Positions 33,250 through 41,140 of a stretch of 64,000 nucleotides of DNA are shown here, in pieces (within the stretch, counting starts at the first letter, position 1; every line of letters begins with the position of its first letter). The notes below the pieces were generated by a model. That model did no database searches. It saw only the letters and a program-made list of their open reading frames with translations, and was not told the origin of the DNA. The DNA is taken from positions 186,001 to 250,000 of the forward strand of contig JANQRT010000068.1 of NCBI GenBank assembly GCA_028284385.1, read 5' to 3'. This DNA comes from Opitutaceae bacterium. Its GTDB lineage: Bacteria > Verrucomicrobiota > Verrucomicrobiia > Opitutales > Opitutaceae. Made by a program: the position numbers and the translations under genes.

Positions 33250-33346
33250 GGCTGGCCTGCCAAGCAGTAGCATCGAAAGGAGTCGTTTTCAAAAGGGACG
33301 TAGCGCTTAAACAAGCGTATCCAAATCTAATCCCCTCTGCGAAGGC
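33250..33346 (-). repeat. tRNA-3'-end repeat unit, diverged Thr copy
   Basis: Begins directly after the CCA of tRNA-Thr with GCCTTCGCAGAGG, as the Cys copy begins GCCTTCGCTCGC. It ends with GCTACTGCTTGGCAGGCCA, matching GACTACGGCTTGGCAAGCCA of the Cys copy. The middle is shorter and poorly conserved. Confidence 0.5.
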
Positions 33347-33422
33347 TGGAGCCGGCGATGGGACTCGAACCCGCAACCTACTGATTACAAATCAGTTGCT
33401 CTACCAATTGAGCTACGCCGGC
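33347..33422 (-). tRNA. tRNA-Thr (anticodon TGT)
   Basis: Acceptor GCCGGCG pairs with CGCCGGC, then T and CCA. The anticodon stem ACTGA/TCAGT holds TTTGTAA, giving TGT. D-arm GCTCAATTGGTAGAGC and T-arm GGGTTCGAGTCCC are standard. Confidence 0.97.
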
Positions 33423-33473
33423 ATAAACCTTGAAGAACTAAGTCTTACGACAGAGCGCTTCTAAACTTTAACG

Positions 33474-33549
<76 letters not shown>

Positions 33550-34174
33550 TCTCCGCGCTAAATTAAGGCACCCGAAAATTCGATTTCGGCCTGCTATGTC
33601 AATCCCCTTTTCAAAGCCGGGAATCATGCGGCTCCATTCGTGAGTATCCAGCAATGCCTCGTCAGCAATTTCCGTCCATGGACTAGAACGATGTAGCAAT
33701 AAGATTACGTAAATTTGCTAATCGCCCTGTGGCGCTAAAGTTGCTAGATATTTTTACGGAAATAGTTCTTTATAGATGAGTCTTCCATAGGTTGCGCGCC
33801 ATCCTCGTGAAAGATTCGTTATGCTCAAAGTAGAGGTTGAAAATGACCTAGTTTGAGCGACAGTTATTTAAAATCTCCCAACACATGACATCATTTTTCA
33901 AGCATTGGTTTCTATTATTCCTCGAGCTCGTATTCGGATACTATCCTAAACAAAAGCAGACTCCCTTTCAGTCTTCAGAATCGAGAGACAAAAAATAGCG
34001 GCCTCGATCTGCTGCCTTCAAACCGGCCCCCTCTTTATTGATCCGTCGAGGGGGCATTCAAATCGTCATTTCAAAGCGCTTGGCTTTCGATAGCCCACTT
34101 TATTCGACGAAACGGTTTTCCCACTTTACAAAGAGAGTCTTTTGCATCTTTCTACTCCGTTTTCCTTTTTCGTC
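33550..34174. other. Long leader region before rpmI-rplT
   Basis: A 625-base stretch without a recognisable gene, upstream of ribosomal protein genes where infC usually lies. It holds a perfect 8-bp inverted repeat GCCCCCTC/GAGGGGGC (34026-34055), an ATCGAG/CTCGAT pair near 33980-34009, and one 37-codon reading frame. It may contain the promoter and an autoregulatory leader for L35/L20, but no known leader motif could be assigned. Confidence 0.4.
33885..33998 (+). CDS. Possible small protein, 37 residues
   Basis: Short frame starting MTSFFKHWFLLFLELVFGYY, so hydrophobic at the N-terminus, and ending in a polar tail SSESRDKK. No Shine-Dalgarno is visible, but such sites are weak throughout this window. 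It could encode a small membrane peptide or be chance. Confidence 0.25.
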   Translation: MTSFFKHWFLLFLELVFGYYPKQKQTPFQSSESRDKK

Positions 34175-34369
34175 ATGCAAAAGACAAAGAAATCAATCGC
34201 TAAGCGCTTCAAATTGACGGGCTCTGGCAAGTTGATGCGTCGCTCCCCTGGGCAGCGTCACCATCTTCACCAGAAGACCACCAAGCAGAAGCGTAATCTC
34301 AACAAGGATAAGGAAGTGGCGCCCGGTCGCGCTGCCGATTTGATCCGCGGTCTGCCGCACGGTCTTTAA
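34175..34369 (+). CDS. rpmI: 50S ribosomal protein L35
   Basis: A 64-residue basic ribosomal protein, exactly the family length from the ATG at 34175 (MQKTKKSIAKRFKLTGSGK, later HHLHQKTTKQKRNL). A longer in-frame start at 34142 would add eleven non-conserved residues. It is followed 91 bases later by rplT. The usual upstream infC is missing. Confidence 0.97.
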   Translation: MQKTKKSIAKRFKLTGSGKLMRRSPGQRHHLHQKTTKQKRNLNKDKEVAPGRAADLIRGLPHGL

Positions 34370-34460
34370 CCCTTATTCGTTGAGCATTCCAATTTTTCGC
34401 TCAGGTAAAACACAGTAGGCGACCTGTCGAAATCCAGAACCAAAAGAAAGAGAGTCAAAC

Positions 34461-34832
34461 ATGCCTAGAGCCACCAATTCGTCCGCGTCTCGAAAACGCA
34501 AAAAGAAGATGCTGAAGCAAGCCAAGGGCTACTTCGGCAATAAATCGCGCCTCTATCGCTATGCCAAGGAAGCCGTTGCCCATGCGTTGCAATATGGCTA
34601 TCGCGATCGCAAAAACCGCAAGCGCACTTACCGCAGTCTCTGGATTGTCAGAATCAATGCCGCCTGTCGCGAGGAAGGTATCAGCTACAGCCGATTTACC
34701 GAGGGCCTGAAGGCCGCCGAGATCACTTTGGATCGCAAGATTCTGGCCGACCTGGCCGTGAATGATCCCGAAGCGTTCAAAGGATTGGTCGAGAAGGCGC
34801 AGGAGGCCTTGAAGGCAAAGGCCGCTGCCTGA
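34461..34832 (+). CDS. rplT: 50S ribosomal protein L20
   Basis: A 123-residue ribosomal protein that binds 23S rRNA early in assembly and in many bacteria represses its own operon. The N-terminal basic helix RKRKKKMLKQAKGYFGNKSR and the globular part SLWIVRINAACREEGISYSR are typical. GAGAG-like AGAAAGAGAG lies upstream as a possible ribosome site. It is followed by a strong terminator before pheS. Confidence 0.97.
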   Translation: MPRATNSSASRKRKKKMLKQAKGYFGNKSRLYRYAKEAVAHALQYGYRDRKNRKRTYRSLWIVRINAACREEGISYSRFTEGLKAAEITLDRKILADLAVNDPEAFKGLVEKAQEALKAKAAA

Positions 34833-34895
34833 TTTGGAAGCCCGCTCCAACGTTTCTAAAAACGACTGCTAAGATAATTTTGCCTTTAAATGCAT

Positions 34896-34927
34896 GGAGT
34901 TCGGGTTTCTGCTCGAACTCCTTTTTT
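34896..34927 (+). terminator. Rho-independent terminator between rplT and pheS
   Basis: GGAGTTCG and CGAACTCC form a perfect 8-bp stem with a 10-nt loop, followed by six T. It would end the rpmI-rplT transcript, or attenuate read-through into pheS. Confidence 0.92.
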
Positions 34928-34997
34928 GTGCTCGTATTGAGAATCCCAATTTCCTCTAAACAACCTAGATTTCCCATCCATTTCTTTGGAGTCCCAA

Positions 34998-36038
34998 ATG
35001 GAAGAAGAACTTAATAGTATCGTCGAGTCGGCTAAGCGAAACGTGAGCGCCGTCAATTCGAGAGCAGGCTTCGAGGCTTTCAAGGCCGAGATTTCCGGGC
35101 CCAATGGAACGCTCACCAGGGTCATGAAGGGCATGGGCTCCGTCCCGAAGGAGGACCGACCCGCTTTCGGCAAGCTCATCAATGAGGCGAAAACCGAGCT
35201 GCAGGCCTTGTACGATAATGTGCTCAGATCGATTGAGGAAGCGGAAATCGCCGAGCGTTTAGGCCCTTCCATCGACCCTTCGCTTCCGTCCTATGCCCTC
35301 GGCCCTGGCAGTCTTCACCCGCTTACTCAGATTCGAGAGGAAATCAGCCGCATCTTTAAGCAAATAGGATTTACGGTGGCTGAAGGTACTGAAGTGGAGA
35401 CGGAGTACTACTGTTTTGACGCTTTGAATACGCCAGCGGACCATCCGGCTAGAGATTTGCAGGACACCTTCTATTTTCCTGACAATGCTAGCTTTGGAAA
35501 TGTATCCAAAAAGGAAGACGAACGCTACCTGCTGCGTACCCATACGTCTTCGGTGCAGATTCGCACCATGCTGCAGGATGATCCTCCGATTCGTATCATC
35601 TCGCCAGGCCGATGTTTTCGTAGAGACACGGTTGACGCTACCCACAGCGCCAATTTCCATCAGGTGGAGGGCCTTTATGTTGATAAGAATGTGACGGTTC
35701 GGGATTTGAAGGCGGTCTTGGACTATTTTTTCGAGCAAATGCTTGGCAAGGGGACCAAGACGCGTTTTCGCCCTCACTTTTTCCCCTATACTGAACCCAG
35801 TTTCGAGGTCGATTTTTCTTCTACGCATCTGGCCAAGCTGGGAAGCGAATGGGTGGAGATCGCTGGCTGCGGCATGGTGGAGCCGGCCGTTTTCGATTCG
35901 GTTGGCTATGATCCGGAAGTGTATTCAGGATTCGCTTTCGGCATGGGGATCGAGCGCATTGCTATGATTGTGTATGGCATCGACGACATCCGCTATTTTT
36001 ATCAAAACGACCACCGCTTCCTTAAGCAATTCGCCTAG
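34998..36038 (+). CDS. pheS: Phenylalanine--tRNA ligase alpha subunit
   Basis: Class II aminoacyl-tRNA synthetase subunit with the active site for charging tRNA-Phe. About 346 residues from the ATG at 34998 (a TTG at 34986 is in frame). It has an N-terminal coiled coil (residues 1-85), HPLTQIREEI, motif 2 ISPGRCFRRDTVDATHSANF followed by HQVEG, the Phe-binding FRPHFFPYTEPSFEVD, and motif 3 GFAFGMGIERIAMI. The partner pheT follows after a 156-base spacer filled by an inverted repeat pair. Confidence 0.97.
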   Translation: MEEELNSIVESAKRNVSAVNSRAGFEAFKAEISGPNGTLTRVMKGMGSVPKEDRPAFGKLINEAKTELQALYDNVLRSIEEAEIAERLGPSIDPSLPSYALGPGSLHPLTQIREEISRIFKQIGFTVAEGTEVETEYYCFDALNTPADHPARDLQDTFYFPDNASFGNVSKKEDERYLLRTHTSSVQIRTMLQDDPPIRIISPGRCFRRDTVDATHSANFHQVEGLYVDKNVTVRDLKAVLDYFFEQMLGKGTKTRFRPHFFPYTEPSFEVDFSSTHLAKLGSEWVEIAGCGMVEPAVFDSVGYDPEVYSGFAFGMGIERIAMIVYGIDDIRYFYQNDHRFLKQFA

Positions 36039-36047
36039 TTGTTTGAA

Positions 36048-36172
36048 ACCACGGATTAACGCAGATGAACACGGATTTTCCAAAATGATTCGATTCGTAC
36101 TTTTTAGTCCTTTTTCAAATGGGAAATTAAAGCATTAAAGTGAGGTCTGTGACTATTCGTACAATCTGTGGG
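36048..36172. repeat. Inverted pair of 12-nt-periodic repeats between pheS and pheT
   Basis: The left arm reads ACCACGGATTAACGCAGATG then AACACGGATT (36048-36077). The right arm, on the opposite strand, reads CCCACAGATTGTACGAATAG then TCACAGACC (36172-36144). An AT-rich core without a gene lies between. The arms share the ACCACRGATT start with those before gatB. Confidence 0.65.
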
Positions 36173-36194
36173 CAAATCTACTTCTTAATTATAC

Positions 36195-38633
36195 ATGAAA
36201 GTTTCTCTCAATTGGCTTAAACGCTATGTAGATCTTCCGGAAAAGCCTCAGGAAATCGCTGACGCCTTAACGTTGCTGGGTTTTGAGGTCGATGATATCG
36301 AGACGACTGGTCTGGAGGCTCTCGAAAATGTAGTGGTAGGCGAAATACTAGATCGCCAGCAGCATCCAAATGCGGATCGACTGGGTGTCTGTCGTGTGGC
36401 TTTGGGCAATGATATTGGGGAGAAATCTATTGTCTGCGGCGCTACTAACTACAAGGTGGGGGATCGTGTTCCTGTTGCTTTGCCAGGAGCCAAATTGCCC
36501 GGCGGATTCAAGATCAAGCGATCGAAGCTTCGTGGAGTCGAGTCGGATGGCATGATGTGCTCGGGAAAAGAGCTTGGGGTGACTGAAGACGCTGAAGGAC
36601 TCCTGATCCTTGAAGGAAGCCCCGAGCTGGGAACTCCCATCAATGATGTGCTCACCGATTCGGATACCGTTTATAATTTGGAGGTGACGCCGAACCGGCC
36701 TGATTGCCTTTCTCACATTGGCATCGCCCGTGAGTTGGCCGCCTGGTATAAGCGAAGACTCATGTATCCAGAAATTTGTGGCGACCATCCCCTCGAGGAG
36801 CGACCTGACGGTCAACCGATCTTCTCCGGGGTCGCGGTGGATTGCGATGAGGATTGCCCTCTCTACATGGCTACTGTGATCAAGGGCGTCAAAATCGGCC
36901 CAAGTCCCGACTGGATGCAGAACCTGCTTTCATCAGTCGGCCTACGACCGATCAACAACGTAGTGGACGTCACCAATTTTGTCATGCATGAGCTGGGCAA
37001 CCCGATGCATGCATTCGACTCCAGGGATATCCAGGGAAAACGGATTCGCGTTAGGCTGGCTTATGACGGAGAGGTAATGACCACGCTAGACGACGAGGAA
37101 AGAAAGCTTTCGAGTCGCATGGTGGTCATAGCCGATGAAAATCGAGCTTTAGCTGTGGCCGGGGTGATGGGTGGACAAAATTCTCAAGTCAAGGAAGACA
37201 CTACGGATATCGTTTTGGAAGTGGCTTGTTTCAAACCTTCGACGATTCGATGGGTGTCCAAACGATTGGGACTTTCTACTGACAGTTCCTATCGATTCGA
37301 AAGAGGAATTGATCCGCATTCGCTGAAATTCGCTACCGATAGAGCGGTTGAGTTGCTGTTGGAAACGGCTGGCGGGGAGCTTTGTTCGAATGAATACGTT
37401 GTCGGAGGGCTCCCTGCTTGGGAAAGCGAGGTTTCACTCTCTCCAGACTGGGTGCGTAGCAAGGCGGGATTCGACATTTCCGACGATGAAATCGAGTCGA
37501 GTCTAGAATCTTTGGAGCTTGACGTGGCTACTTCCCATGGGGACTGGAAAATAGGGATTCCGAGCCATCGGGGAGATCTCGATCGCCCCATAGATTTGCT
37601 GGAAGAAGTGCTGAGAATGTACGGCACTCATCGAATTCCTTCGAGCGTTGTAGCGGCTACCGCGACAACGCGTAATGATAGCCCCATTACGGAATTCGTT
37701 CGTTCGGCGAGTGGCTTTCTGGTTGGCCAGAATTTTAGCGAAGCGGTCAACTATACTTTGCGCTCGCAAGAGGAGCAAACACTCTGGGCAAGTCACGTTT
37801 CGGCTAAGGAACTCGCTTTGAAAAATCCGATTAGCGAGGACCAGACTCAGCTCAGACACAGTCTTTTGCCTGGTTTGCTAGAGACGCTAAAACTAAATCA
37901 ATCGAGAAATACCGGAGCTACCCGATTCTTCGAGACAGGTCGATCCTTCCGCGAAGTGAATGGAAAGGTGGTGGAAATGATTTCGGTGGCTTTTCTCGAA
38001 TGTAGCGAAAGCGCTTTCCGTTCCTGGAACCAAGTGGAACGCGACGATTTTTTCAGCGCCAAGAAGCGTGTTGAAATAATTGCCGGCTTTGCCGGAGTAG
38101 ACCTGGATCGTTTTTCCATTAAGCCTGTCAATGTCAACAATGCGGCTTGGCAGGAGGGGCATTGCAGTGAGATTGAAGAGCCTAAGGCAGGAGTATCCGT
38201 TCGCATCGGCCTTATGAATCTCTCGCGTACCAAGGAAATGGATATACGAGGCGAAGTGATGGCAGGCATTTTCAGTATCTTGCCCGAGCGTCTTCGCCAG
38301 GCTAAACGCGTTAAATTCTCTCCATTCAGTCTCTATCCAGCTTCCTCAAAGGACCTGGCTTTGGTCATCGACCAAGACGAGCAGGCGGGAAATGTCATAA
38401 AGACTGTATCCAAAATCGCCAGCAAAGAGACGAAAGGCATTTTTGATTTGGAAGACGTCTCTCTTTTCGATGTCTACGAAGGTTCTAAGATATCGCAAGA
38501 CAAGAAAAGCGTCGCTGTTTCTATGACATTTCGTTCCATGGAAAGAACGCTCAAGGATAAGGAGGTCAACAAGGCTTTCGAGGCGATCCAGAATGAAATC
38601 CGCGAAAAGACCACGTATCTAATCAGAGATTGA
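36195..38633 (+). CDS. pheT: Phenylalanine--tRNA ligase beta subunit
   Basis: An 812-residue partner of PheS. Domains: an OB-fold tRNA-binding domain (about 40-150), including NADRLGVCRVALG; the B3/B4 editing domain (GLRPINNVVDVTNFVMHELG, HAFDSRDIQGKRIRVR); B5 (about 405-475); a degenerate synthetase core; and a C-terminal ferredoxin-like anticodon domain ending KDKEVNKAFEAIQNEIREKT. Length fits the family. It starts after a repeat-filled spacer, and a second such spacer separates it from gatC. Confidence 0.97.
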   Translation: MKVSLNWLKRYVDLPEKPQEIADALTLLGFEVDDIETTGLEALENVVVGEILDRQQHPNADRLGVCRVALGNDIGEKSIVCGATNYKVGDRVPVALPGAKLPGGFKIKRSKLRGVESDGMMCSGKELGVTEDAEGLLILEGSPELGTPINDVLTDSDTVYNLEVTPNRPDCLSHIGIARELAAWYKRRLMYPEICGDHPLEERPDGQPIFSGVAVDCDEDCPLYMATVIKGVKIGPSPDWMQNLLSSVGLRPINNVVDVTNFVMHELGNPMHAFDSRDIQGKRIRVRLAYDGEVMTTLDDEERKLSSRMVVIADENRALAVAGVMGGQNSQVKEDTTDIVLEVACFKPSTIRWVSKRLGLSTDSSYRFERGIDPHSLKFATDRAVELLLETAGGELCSNEYVVGGLPAWESEVSLSPDWVRSKAGFDISDDEIESSLESLELDVATSHGDWKIGIPSHRGDLDRPIDLLEEVLRMYGTHRIPSSVVAATATTRNDSPITEFVRSASGFLVGQNFSEAVNYTLRSQEEQTLWASHVSAKELALKNPISEDQTQLRHSLLPGLLETLKLNQSRNTGATRFFETGRSFREVNGKVVEMISVAFLECSESAFRSWNQVERDDFFSAKKRVEIIAGFAGVDLDRFSIKPVNVNNAAWQEGHCSEIEEPKAGVSVRIGLMNLSRTKEMDIRGEVMAGIFSILPERLRQAKRVKFSPFSLYPASSKDLALVIDQDEQAGNVIKTVSKIASKETKGIFDLEDVSLFDVYEGSKISQDKKSVAVSMTFRSMERTLKDKEVNKAFEAIQNEIREKTTYLIRD

Positions 38634-38639
38634 GGAACT

Positions 38640-38752
38640 GTGTAATAAGTGAAATAACACAATTATGAATGCTGATTAATGCGAACAAAACACTTTGGTC
38701 TGGATTTTCCATTCGTGTTTATTCGCGTCCATTAGTGGTTCTAAATTCTATA
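38640..38752. repeat. 12-nt-periodic repeat between pheT and gatC
   Basis: The right part, read on the minus strand, is AACCACTAATGGACGCGAAT then AAACACGAATG (38741-38711). A degenerate partner with GCTGATTAATGCGAAC and AAAACAC lies at about 38670-38693. It belongs to the same CACGAAT/CACGGAT class as the neighbouring spacers. Confidence 0.55.
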
Positions 38753-38762
38753 TTCTATTTGT

Positions 38763-39053
38763 ATGTCAGAAACGCCGCATATCGATATCGACTACGTCGC
38801 CAAGCTTGCTCGCATCAACTTGACCGACGACGAGAAGAGCAGATTCTCTAGCCAATTGGATTCAATACTTGGATACATAGATAAGCTGAATGAATTGGAT
38901 ACCGATTTCGTCGCGCCGACCGCGCATCCGCACGAAGTGTTTAACGTCTGGCAGGAAGATTCGGTGAGTAGCGAGATGAGTGTCGAAAAAGCTCTCAGCA
39001 ACGCCCCCAAACAGCGCCAGAACATGGTCGTCGTACCGAAGGTTGTAGAATGA
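38763..39053 (+). CDS. gatC: Aspartyl/glutamyl-tRNA amidotransferase subunit C
   Basis: A 96-residue subunit of GatCAB, which converts Glu-tRNA(Gln) and/or Asp-tRNA(Asn) to the amide form. It stabilises GatA on GatB. VAKLARINLTDDEKSRFSSQ at the N-terminus and the C-terminal APKQRQNMVVVPKVVE are typical. The next gene of the complex, gatA, is displaced by an inserted element of about 430 bases. Confidence 0.96.
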   Translation: MSETPHIDIDYVAKLARINLTDDEKSRFSSQLDSILGYIDKLNELDTDFVAPTAHPHEVFNVWQEDSVSSEMSVEKALSNAPKQRQNMVVVPKVVE

Positions 39054-39059
39054 AAATTT

Positions 39060-39490
39060 TACCACGGAGAGCACTGAGTCACGGAGTTAATGATTGAGAG
39101 CGAGTTGACAGATAAGATTATTGGAGCGGCTATTGAAGTTCATAAATACTGGGGACCCGGGCTTAATGAAAAAATCTATGAGCAGAGTTTTTGTCGTGAA
39201 TTAGATCTGTGTGGGCTAGAATGGAAGAATCAAATTCCACTACCATTGGAATACAAAGGTTTTAAAGTTGGAGATGAATTGGTTTTGGATGTTATCGTCG
39301 AGGATAAGGTAGTTGTGGAAAACAAGCATGTTGCTGCCTTACTCCCTGTCCACGAAGCGCAATTACTTACATATATGAAACTGACAAGCTGTACCGTAGG
39401 ACTCCTTATTAATTATAAATCGGCTCTTCTCAAAGAAGGAATCAAACGATTAGTCCTCTGAATCTCCGTGCCTCCGTGCTCTCCGTGGTA
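39060..39490. mobile_element. Putative GxxExxY element with 27-bp terminal inverted repeats
   Basis: The left end (39060-39086) begins TACCACGGAGAGCACTGAG and ends TCACGGAG; the right end on the other strand (39490-39464) begins TACCACGGAGAGCACGGAG and ends GCACGGAG. They match at 25 of 27 positions. The only gene between them encodes a GxxExxY protein. The unit lies between gatC and gatA, eight bases before the gatA start. The outer TA on both sides could be a 2-bp target duplication; no longer duplication is visible. Confidence 0.65.
39090..39461 (+). CDS. GxxExxY protein (putative PD-(D/E)xK nuclease fold)
   Basis: A 123-residue member of the GxxExxY family: HKYWGPGLNEKIYEQ carries the name-giving G, E and Y. 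The following LPLEYKGFKVGDELVLDVIV and VVENKHV supply the D...ExK residues of a PD-(D/E)xK nuclease-like core. Activity has not been established for this family as far as I know. Members are often found in repeat-flanked, non-conserved positions, as here, where the gene interrupts gatC-gatA and is bounded by inverted repeats. It is on the same strand as the gat genes, so they can still be read as one transcript. Confidence 0.85.
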   Translation: MIESELTDKIIGAAIEVHKYWGPGLNEKIYEQSFCRELDLCGLEWKNQIPLPLEYKGFKVGDELVLDVIVEDKVVVENKHVAALLPVHEAQLLTYMKLTSCTVGLLINYKSALLKEGIKRLVL

Positions 39491-39498
39491 AGGAAACC

Positions 39499-40971
39499 AT
39501 GACCCAAGAAATCTACTACAAATCAGCATCTGAGCTTTCTTCTTCGCTCTCCCGTGGCGAGCTGTCCTCTGTCGAGTTGACGAAGGTGATTATTGAGCGA
39601 ACGGAGGCTGTCGATGATAGGGTAGGAGCCTTTAATAGTTTCAGTGCCGAAGACGCTTTGGCTCAAGCGGACGCTTCCGATCAGCGTCGGTCGGCTGGCC
39701 AAGCTTTGGGGCCTTTGGATGGTATTCCAATCGGGATCAAAGACGTATTGGCCGTTGAAGGACAGCCGTTGACGTGCTCGAGCAAGATTTTAGAGAATTT
39801 CATTTCTCCATACGATGCGACCTGTATCCAGAAACTAAAGAAACGAGGCGCTGTCCTCTGGGGCCGTCTCAATATGGACGAGTTTGCCATGGGTTCGTCT
39901 ACCGAGAATTCGGCGAGGGGAGCGACATCGAATCCCTGGAATCTGGACTGCGTACCTGGAGGAAGTTCCGGAGGCTCTGCCGCAGCGGTTGCGGCGGGCG
40001 AGGCGGCGCTTGCGCTTGGAAGCGACACCGGCGGTTCGATTCGTCAGCCTGCTTCCCATTGTGGTATTGTGGGTCTAAAGCCTACCTATGGACGCGTCTC
40101 TCGCTTTGGCTTGGCTGCTTTTGCTTCCTCGCTCGATCAAGTAGGCCCCATGGGGAGAAGTGTGGAGGACGTAGCCTTGCTGCTGCAGGCTATTTCGGGT
40201 CATGATGAAAAGGATTCCACTTCCTACCAAGAGGATTGCCCTGATTACTCCTTGGCCATGGAAGGTTTGAAAAATCGGAAGTGGAAACTTGGTCTGCCAA
40301 AGGAATACTTTGCCAACATTGCCGATGCTACTGCATTAGAACCGGTAGAAAAGGCGATCGAATTCTACCGGAGTCTTGGCTGTGAAATAAAAGAAGTTTC
40401 TCTACCCCATACGGAGTACGCAGTGGCGACCTACTACATTGTCGCTACGGCCGAAGCCTCTTCGAATCTAGCTCGTTACGATGGAATCCGCTATACGCAT
40501 CGAGCTGAAAAATTCGACGACAAGGACTCGGTCGACATCTACTGCCAATCCAGAGCGGAAGGCTTTGGAGAAGAGGTCAAGCGTCGTGTCATTTTGGGTA
40601 CATACGTTCTTAGTAGTGGCTATTATGATGCCTATTATCTGAAAGCCCAAAAAACGCGTACCTTGATTCGTCAGGACTTCGTCAATGCCTATAATGAAGT
40701 GGATGCTCTCTTGACTCCAACGTCTCCGTCTCCCGCATTTAAAAAAGGTTCTAAGAGTGAAGATCCGCTTTCCATGTATCTGAGCGATATTTACACAATT
40801 TCCGCAAATCTGGCCGGTATTCCTGGTATATCATTGCCTTGTGGATACAGTGATGGCTTGCCCATAGGTCTTCAGATTCTTGGCCAGCCTTTTAAAGAAG
40901 AGGAACTTTTAGCGATTGCTAGGGAATTCGAAGATGCCCACGACTACAAAAACCAACATCCCAACTTATAG
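39499..40971 (+). CDS. gatA: Glutamyl-tRNA(Gln) amidotransferase subunit A
   Basis: Amidase-signature subunit that frees ammonia from glutamine for GatB. 490 residues. The catalytic Ser-cisSer-Lys set is seen in IGIKDVLAVEGQPLTC (Lys), VPGGSSGGSAAAVAAGEAAL and GSDTGGSIRQPASHCG (Ser). GLKPTYGRVSRFGL and the late GIPGISLPCGYSDGLPIGLQ are standard. Its start follows the inserted GxxExxY element by eight bases, and the repeat end CTCCGTGGTAAGG lies where a ribosome site would be. Confidence 0.97.
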   Translation: MTQEIYYKSASELSSSLSRGELSSVELTKVIIERTEAVDDRVGAFNSFSAEDALAQADASDQRRSAGQALGPLDGIPIGIKDVLAVEGQPLTCSSKILENFISPYDATCIQKLKKRGAVLWGRLNMDEFAMGSSTENSARGATSNPWNLDCVPGGSSGGSAAAVAAGEAALALGSDTGGSIRQPASHCGIVGLKPTYGRVSRFGLAAFASSLDQVGPMGRSVEDVALLLQAISGHDEKDSTSYQEDCPDYSLAMEGLKNRKWKLGLPKEYFANIADATALEPVEKAIEFYRSLGCEIKEVSLPHTEYAVATYYIVATAEASSNLARYDGIRYTHRAEKFDDKDSVDIYCQSRAEGFGEEVKRRVILGTYVLSSGYYDAYYLKAQKTRTLIRQDFVNAYNEVDALLTPTSPSPAFKKGSKSEDPLSMYLSDIYTISANLAGIPGISLPCGYSDGLPIGLQILGQPFKEEELLAIAREFEDAHDYKNQHPNL

Positions 40972-40978
40972 ATTTCCA

Positions 40979-41135
40979 GAACAACAAAATGCGCTAAATA
41001 CACGAAATTGGTCTATTGGGATAGTATGAATTCTAATGCTTATTATTGAAATCTTTAGTGTAATTCGCGTGTTTCGTTGTTAATAATCCCACAATCTATT
41101 AAATCATCTGTGTCTATCTGTTTAATCTGTGGTGA
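40979..41135. repeat. 12-nt-periodic repeats between gatA and gatB
   Basis: An inverted pair, AACAACAAAATGCGCTAAAT with ACACGAAA (about 40980-41007) and, on the minus strand, AACAACGAAACACGCGAATT with ACACTAAAG (41081-41053), is followed by a further minus-strand copy ACCACAGATTAAACAGATAG with ACACAGATG (41133-41105) that reaches to eight bases before the gatB ATG. Confidence 0.6.
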
Positions 41136-41140
41136 AAAAT

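Noticed and set aside
33980..34055. Terminator or T-box leader before rpmI
   Set aside because: The GCCCCCTC hairpin lacks a T run, and no T-box consensus or specifier stem is visible; kept only as a structured leader.
36048..41135. CRISPR array in the regularly repeated spacers of the phe/gat region
   Set aside because: Blocks are only about 12-nt periodic, imperfect, in both orientations and lack unique spacers of constant length; no cas gene is present.
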